Assembly (NCBI RefSeq): GCF_006715635.1
Contig: NZ_VFNP01000001.1
Location: 2,790,001-2,854,000, forward strand
Length of the DNA: 64,000 bases
From: Streptomyces sp. SLBN-118
GTDB lineage: Bacteria > Actinomycetota > Actinomycetes > Streptomycetales > Streptomycetaceae
Direction: 5' to 3'
A program made the position numbers and the translations under genes. Shown here in pieces: positions 60,345-64,000 of the stretch. The notes beneath the pieces are model-generated. The model saw nothing but the letters and a program-made list of their open reading frames with translations, was not told the DNA's origin and did no database searches. Position 1 is the stretch's first letter; each line of letters starts with the position of its first letter.

Positions 60345-60935
60345 ATGACGCTCGCCCTTGACTCCGCCGCCCAGGACCTCCTGTTCCGGGAGGCACGCAC
60401 CGCCAACACGTTCACCGACGAGCCGGTGACCGAGGAGCAGGTCCAGGCGATCTACGACCTCGTCAAGTACGGCCCGACCGCGTTCAACCAGACCCCGCTG
60501 CGCGTGGTCCTCGTCCGCTCCGAGGACGCCCGCGAGCGTCTCGTCCAGCACATGTCCGAGGGCAACCGGGCGAAGACCGCGTCCGCCCCGCTGGTCGCGA
60601 TCCTGGCCGCCGACAACGAGTTCCACGAGGAGCTCCCGGACCTGTTCCCGCGCTTCCCGCAGGCCAAGGACGTGTTCTTCGCCGAGCGCCCGGTCCGTGA
60701 GCAGGCCGCCGGCTTCAACGCCGCGCTGCAGGCCGCGTACTTCATCGTCGGCGTCCGTGCCGCGGGTCTGGCAGGGGGCCCGATGACCGGCTTCGACTTC
60801 GCGGGCGTCCAGAAGGAGTTCCTGGACGGTGACCACACCCCGCTGATGATCGTCAACATCGGCAAGCCGGGCGACGACGCCTGGTCCCCGCGCTCCCCGC
60901 GCCTCGCGTACGACGAGGTCGTCACCACCGTCTGA
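60345..60935 (+). CDS. Malonic semialdehyde reductase-like nitroreductase (RutE type)
   Basis: 196 residues, FMN-dependent nitroreductase fold. FREARTANTFTDEPV, YGPTAFNQTPLRVVLV and SEGNRAKTASAPLVAILAAD are close to the RutE/HadB group, which reduces malonic semialdehyde to 3-hydroxypropionate. No pyrimidine-degradation genes are nearby, so another carbonyl substrate is possible. ATG at 60345 follows GGAAGG. Confidence 0.85.
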   Translation: MTLALDSAAQDLLFREARTANTFTDEPVTEEQVQAIYDLVKYGPTAFNQTPLRVVLVRSEDARERLVQHMSEGNRAKTASAPLVAILAADNEFHEELPDLFPRFPQAKDVFFAERPVREQAAGFNAALQAAYFIVGVRAAGLAGGPMTGFDFAGVQKEFLDGDHTPLMIVNIGKPGDDAWSPRSPRLAYDEVVTTV

Positions 60936-60981
60936 GCCGTCGCCACCGCCTGAGCCGTCACGGACGCCTCACGGACAAGGC

Positions 60982-61008
60982 CCGCCGCACCCGCTCCGGG
61001 TGCGGCGG
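60982..61008. terminator. Convergent terminator
   Basis: An 11-bp G+C stem (60982-60992 with 60998-61008) and 5-base loop, between the reductase gene and the DUF4245 gene. Confidence 0.75.
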
Positions 61009-61038
61009 CCCTGTCGTCTGCCAAACAGGCCTGTACTG

Positions 61039-61563
61039 TCAGGACTTCTTGGACTCCAGCGCGCCGGCGAGCTGCGCCAGCCGCTCATAGGACGCCGTGC
61101 CCGTCACGACCGTCGTCGAGCCCTTGTCCTCGCGAACCAGCGCGTCGTACTTCGGGCCCTCCCAGCGCTGCCACGTCACGCCCGCGATCTGCTGGGTGCG
61201 GCCCGTCTTCGTGGCCTGCTGGCTGACCTGCGGGATGTACTTCCCGGCGGGGGTCGTGGACTGCTCCACGGCGACGTACTCGCCGTCCGGGTCCAGGAAG
61301 CCGAGGTGCCAGGCGTCGCCGTCGGCCCCCTTGTACGAGACCGAGGTCGGCTTCCACTCCTTGGCCAGGCCCTCCGGAGCTGCCACCGGATACGGCGCCG
61401 CGCGCCGTGCCGTCAGCAGCTCGACGCGGTAGTCGACCGCCTTGACCGGGTCCGCCTTCTCGTCGTGCGGAATGAATACATAGATCACTGCGACGACGGC
61501 GCCGATCACCGCCATCGACAGCACCATGTCGCGCACCGTCTGTCTGCCTCGCATACCTGCCAC
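61039..61563 (-). CDS. DUF4245 membrane-anchored protein
   Basis: 174 residues. An N-terminal anchor helix (VRDMVLSMAVIGAVVAVIYVFI) is followed by an exported domain with PYPVAAPEGLAKEWKPTSV, WHLGFLDPDGEYVAVEQ and ITWQRWEG-like WQRWEGPKY. The family is always found next to glpX in actinobacteria (Rv1100 in M. tuberculosis), but its role is unknown. GTG at 61563 is used; a few codons later an ATG is also possible. Divergent from glpX. Confidence 0.85.
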   Translation of the reverse strand: MAGMRGRQTVRDMVLSMAVIGAVVAVIYVFIPHDEKADPVKAVDYRVELLTARRAAPYPVAAPEGLAKEWKPTSVSYKGADGDAWHLGFLDPDGEYVAVEQSTTPAGKYIPQVSQQATKTGRTQQIAGVTWQRWEGPKYDALVREDKGSTTVVTGTASYERLAQLAGALESKKS

Positions 61564-61686
61564 GCCCCCATCGTCGCATCAAGGATGCCTGCTCAAACGT
61601 GGCCCCCTCTGCTCAATTTGTCGACGTGCCGATAGAGTCGCATCACTCTCATCTCCGGCCGTCGTCGTACAGAAAGGTGCGCTCCG

Positions 61687-62718
61687 ATGACCGAGCACAA
61701 TCTGCCGCCCCAACTCGAGGTCTCGCCCGAAGCCCCCGACCGCAACCTCGCCCTGGAGCTCGTCCGCGTCACCGAGGCCGCCGCCATGGCCGCCGGGCGC
61801 TGGGTCGGGCGTGGGGACAAGAACGGCGCGGACGGCGCGGCCGTCAGGGCCATGCGGACCCTGGTCTCCACCGTTTCGATGAACGGCGTCGTCGTCATCG
61901 GCGAGGGCGAGAAGGACGAAGCCCCGATGCTCTTCAACGGCGAGCGGATCGGCGACGGCACCGGCGCCGAGGTCGACATCGCCGTGGACCCGATCGACGG
62001 CACCACCCTGAATGCCAAGGGCATGCCCAACGCCATCGCCGTCCTGGCCGCCGCCGACCGCGGCACCATGTTCGACCCGTCCGCGGTCTTCTACATGGAC
62101 AAGCTCGTCGTCGGCCCGGAAGCGGCCGACTTCGTCGACATCACCGCCCCGCCGTCGGTCAACATCCGCCGGGTCGCCAAGGCCAAGGGCATGTCCCCCG
62201 AGGACGTCACCGTCGTCATCCTGGACCGCCCCCGCCACGAGGGCATCGTCAAGGAGATCCGCGAGACCGGCGCACGCATCAAGTTCATCTCGGACGGTGA
62301 TGTCGCCGGCTCGATCATGGCCGTACGTGAAGGCACGGGCGTCGACATGCTGATGGGCATCGGCGGCACGCCCGAGGGCATCATCTCCGCCTGCGCCATC
62401 AAGTGTCTCGGCGGCACGATCCAGGGCAAGCTCTGGCCCAAGGACGAGGCCGAGCGGCAGCGCGCGCTCGACGCCGGGCACGACCTGGACCGCGTCCTGC
62501 ACACGAACGACCTGGTCAGCGGCGAGAACGTGTTCTTCGTCGCCACCGGCATCACGGACGGCGAGCTGCTGCGCGGCGTGCACTACCGCGCGGAGACCGC
62601 CACGACGTCCTCGCTCGTGATGCGCTCCAAGTCCGGCACGATCCGGAAGATCGACTCGACGCACCGGCTGTCCAAGCTGCGTGCGTACAGCGCGATCGAC
62701 TTCGACCGCGCGAAGTAG
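61687..62718 (+). CDS. glpX: Fructose-1,6-bisphosphatase class II
   Basis: 343 residues. [11 protein letters not shown] and [12 protein letters not shown] supply the metal- and lithium-sensitive phosphatase motifs; [20 protein letters not shown] is the GlpX signature. It removes the 1-phosphate of fructose-1,6-bisphosphate for gluconeogenesis and is the main FBPase of actinobacteria. ATG at 61687 follows GAAAGGTGC. Confidence 0.95.
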   Translation: MTEHNLPPQLEVSPEAPDRNLALELVRVTEAAAMAAGRWVGRGDKNGADGAAVRAMRTLVSTVSMNGVVVIGEGEKDEAPMLFNGERIGDGTGAEVDIAVDPIDGTTLNAKGMPNAIAVLAAADRGTMFDPSAVFYMDKLVVGPEAADFVDITAPPSVNIRRVAKAKGMSPEDVTVVILDRPRHEGIVKEIRETGARIKFISDGDVAGSIMAVREGTGVDMLMGIGGTPEGIISACAIKCLGGTIQGKLWPKDEAERQRALDAGHDLDRVLHTNDLVSGENVFFVATGITDGELLRGVHYRAETATTSSLVMRSKSGTIRKIDSTHRLSKLRAYSAIDFDRAK

Positions 62719-62737
62719 TACGCGCAGAGCGGCAGAC

Positions 62738-62780
62738 ACGGGAAGGGGCGCCCCATGTGCGGTGGGGCGCCCCTTCCCGT
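62738..62780. terminator. Strong convergent terminator
   Basis: A perfect 18-bp stem (62738-62755 with 62763-62780) around a 7-base loop, between glpX and the WhiB-like gene. Confidence 0.9.
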
Positions 62781-62809
62781 AGGTGCGCGTCTCCGGGGTC
62801 TCGCCTGGA

Positions 62810-63163
62810 TCAGGCCGCCGACGCCGGCTTCTTGAGCTCGACCTCGCGCCGCCTGCGCCGGGCCAGCACCACGCGCCGCTCGGCGGCCGTCAGCCCGCCC
62901 CACACTCCGTACGGCTCGGGCTGGAGCAGCGCGTGCTCCCGGCACTCGACCATCACCGGACAGCGGGCGCAGACCCGCTTCGCAGCCTCCTCGCGCGACA
63001 GCCGGGCGGCCGTCGGCTCCTTCGACGGGGCGAAGAACAGTACGGCCTCGTCCCGGCGGCACACCGCCTCCGCGTGCCAGGGTCCGGCCTGATCTTCCCG
63101 AGCAGGAATTCGCTGGGGCGGAACGGCGGCCACCTGCAAGGACTGATGCGGCAGTTGCAGCAC
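62810..63163 (-). CDS. WhiB-like iron-sulphur regulator
   Basis: 117 residues. The four cluster cysteines are C35, C65, C68 and C74 (CARC in VCARCPV, then EC). GVWGGLT (86-92) and the basic ERRVVLARRRRRE tail are the sigma-contact and DNA-binding parts. WhiB-like proteins hold a [4Fe-4S] cluster and act with the principal sigma factor in differentiation, redox or antibiotic resistance. Position beside glpX matches wblI (SCO5046) of S. coelicolor as I remember it. The N-terminus is long; ATG at 63163. Confidence 0.9.
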   Translation of the reverse strand: MLQLPHQSLQVAAVPPQRIPAREDQAGPWHAEAVCRRDEAVLFFAPSKEPTAARLSREEAAKRVCARCPVMVECREHALLQPEPYGVWGGLTAAERRVVLARRRRREVELKKPASAA

Positions 63164-63315
63164 GGTCTACTCCTGACGACGGCTTCGCGAGCGAGAGACG
63201 ATGCAGCACTCCCTACCCGCTGTGCGCACTCCTATTCACTGAGTGGCACTGAGTTGCGGGGTACGGAATTGCGGGATGGGCGCTCGCGGCCGGAAAGCAC
63301 TCCGGGGCGGAGCCG

Positions 63316-63975
63316 TCAGCCGAGGCGTTTGCGCAGGCGGTCATGGAGATCGGCGATGAACCGGCCCCGCTTCGGCTTGGCTTCGACATTGCCGAAAACC
63401 GAATACCCGTTGACGACGACGACCGGGGCCTCGGGATCGGCGGCCTCCAGTGTGAGGACGTCGAAGTTGCCGAAGAAGCCGGTGCCGCTTCCGCGCAGCG
63501 AGATGTTCTCGGGTACGCGGATCTCGACATTGCCGAAAATGGAGGTCGCGTTGATCACGGTCAGCCGCTGCCCGAACAGCGCCTCGGTGAGGTCGATCTC
63601 GATATTGCCGAAGAGCGAGAAGGCGTTGGTGCGGCGGCTCACGCGCCAACGGCCCTTGCGGGTGGAGCTGGAGAAGACGGCGACCAGATTCTCGGCCGGT
63701 CCGGCGGGCTCGTCGGGCCCGTAGGCGTACGCGGGCGAATCGGGGCGCTTGCGGGTCGCGGGCAAGTCCCGGACGATCGGCTCCAGTTCGCCGAGAGTCT
63801 TGGCCCGGTAGACGGCGTCGATCCGCTCGGAGTGCTCCTCGGCGTCCAGCCGGCCCTCGGCCAGGGCATCCCTGAGGATGTCCGCGACCCGATCACGGTC
63901 GGCATCGGAGGCACGGATGGCGTCGCCGGGCTCGGCGGGGGCGACGGGCTTCTGGGAGTGCTTGTCGAGGTCCAC
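63316..63975 (-). CDS. DUF1707 protein with LiaF-like C-terminal domain
   Basis: 219 residues. IRASDADRDRVADILRDALAEGRLDAEEHSERIDAVYRA-type N-terminus is the DUF1707 (SHOCT-like) domain, shown here by ASDADRDRVADILRDALAEG. The C-terminal half is a beta-helix-like DUF2154/LiaF domain with repeated NIEIDLTEA, FGNVEIRVPE and FGNFDVLTL. Unlike most relatives it has no membrane helix. LiaF-type proteins modulate cell-envelope stress kinases; a role here is inferred. GTG at 63975 has TACGCT 6 bases ahead, so it may be leaderless. Confidence 0.8.
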   Translation of the reverse strand: MDLDKHSQKPVAPAEPGDAIRASDADRDRVADILRDALAEGRLDAEEHSERIDAVYRAKTLGELEPIVRDLPATRKRPDSPAYAYGPDEPAGPAENLVAVFSSSTRKGRWRVSRRTNAFSLFGNIEIDLTEALFGQRLTVINATSIFGNVEIRVPENISLRGSGTGFFGNFDVLTLEAADPEAPVVVVNGYSVFGNVEAKPKRGRFIADLHDRLRKRLG

Positions 63976-64000
63976 GGATTCAGCGTAGCGAAACGCGATA

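Noticed and set aside
1..64000. CRISPR array, complete insertion sequence or prophage
   Set aside because: No regularly spaced direct repeats, transposase motifs or phage structural genes were seen.

Overview
The window is high-GC chromosomal DNA with strong third-position GC bias, GTG/TTG starts, purine-rich ribosome sites and several genes that look leaderless. The gene content (bldK-type oligopeptide transporter, WhiB-like protein, mycothiol gene mshB, 7Fe ferredoxin, DUF3117, Sdh1-type succinate dehydrogenase) points to Streptomyces or a close relative. From memory the gene order resembles the S. coelicolor core stretch from about SCO5145 down to SCO5046. I see no rRNA or tRNA gene, complete insertion sequence, prophage or CRISPR array.

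Layout. 1-7.2 kb: tail of an O-methyltransferase-like gene, DUF3117, a PaaG-like hydratase/isomerase, DNA glycosylase tag, a DivIVA-domain protein, folP2-type DHPS homologue, LOG-family protein, dapE, a lysozyme-like exported protein and a small secreted protein. Much of this block is also ordered in mycobacteria. 7.2-16.2 kb: dapC and ferredoxin, an acetyltransferase, a SirB1-family protein, a secreted metalloprotease, a LuxR-type remnant, a large Pro/Gly-rich membrane protein with PG_binding_4-like repeats, and mshB with its membrane partner. 16.3-19.6 kb: an S9 peptidase and a polytopic membrane protein.

19.6-33.4 kb: two complete five-gene oligopeptide ABC transporters on the minus strand, separated by a tandem GNAT acetyltransferase. 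The second has the bldKA-B-C-D-E order and sits beside typA. Its long upstream region holds a short ORF that resembles the start of a substrate-binding lipoprotein gene. 33.7-42.3 kb: typA, an orphan substrate-binding lipoprotein with a long disordered insert, and a small coiled-coil gene followed by sdhCAB.

42.3-54.9 kb is the most variable part. It holds a PAS-GAF-PP2C-HATPase phosphatase with a paired anti-sigma-type kinase, Nudix, a 59-residue SPOR-like protein, GntR, a threonine-synthase-like enzyme, a cupin fragment, an AraC/GlxA regulator opposite a small monooxygenase, a thioesterase, DUF4326, SRPBCC and a VapBC toxin-antitoxin pair. 54.9-64 kb returns to core genes: ychF, a DUF6542-like protein, ppgK, ispH, xseA-xseB, a RutE-like reductase, DUF4245, glpX, a WhiB-like gene and a DUF1707 protein.

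Most of the window is housekeeping. I did not find a clearly new multi-gene system. The best leads are the leader ORF in front of bldK, the phosphatase/anti-sigma pair without a visible antagonist, the PG_binding_4 protein without a VanW domain, the 79-residue gene in the sdh operon, and three gene remnants that mark past deletions.
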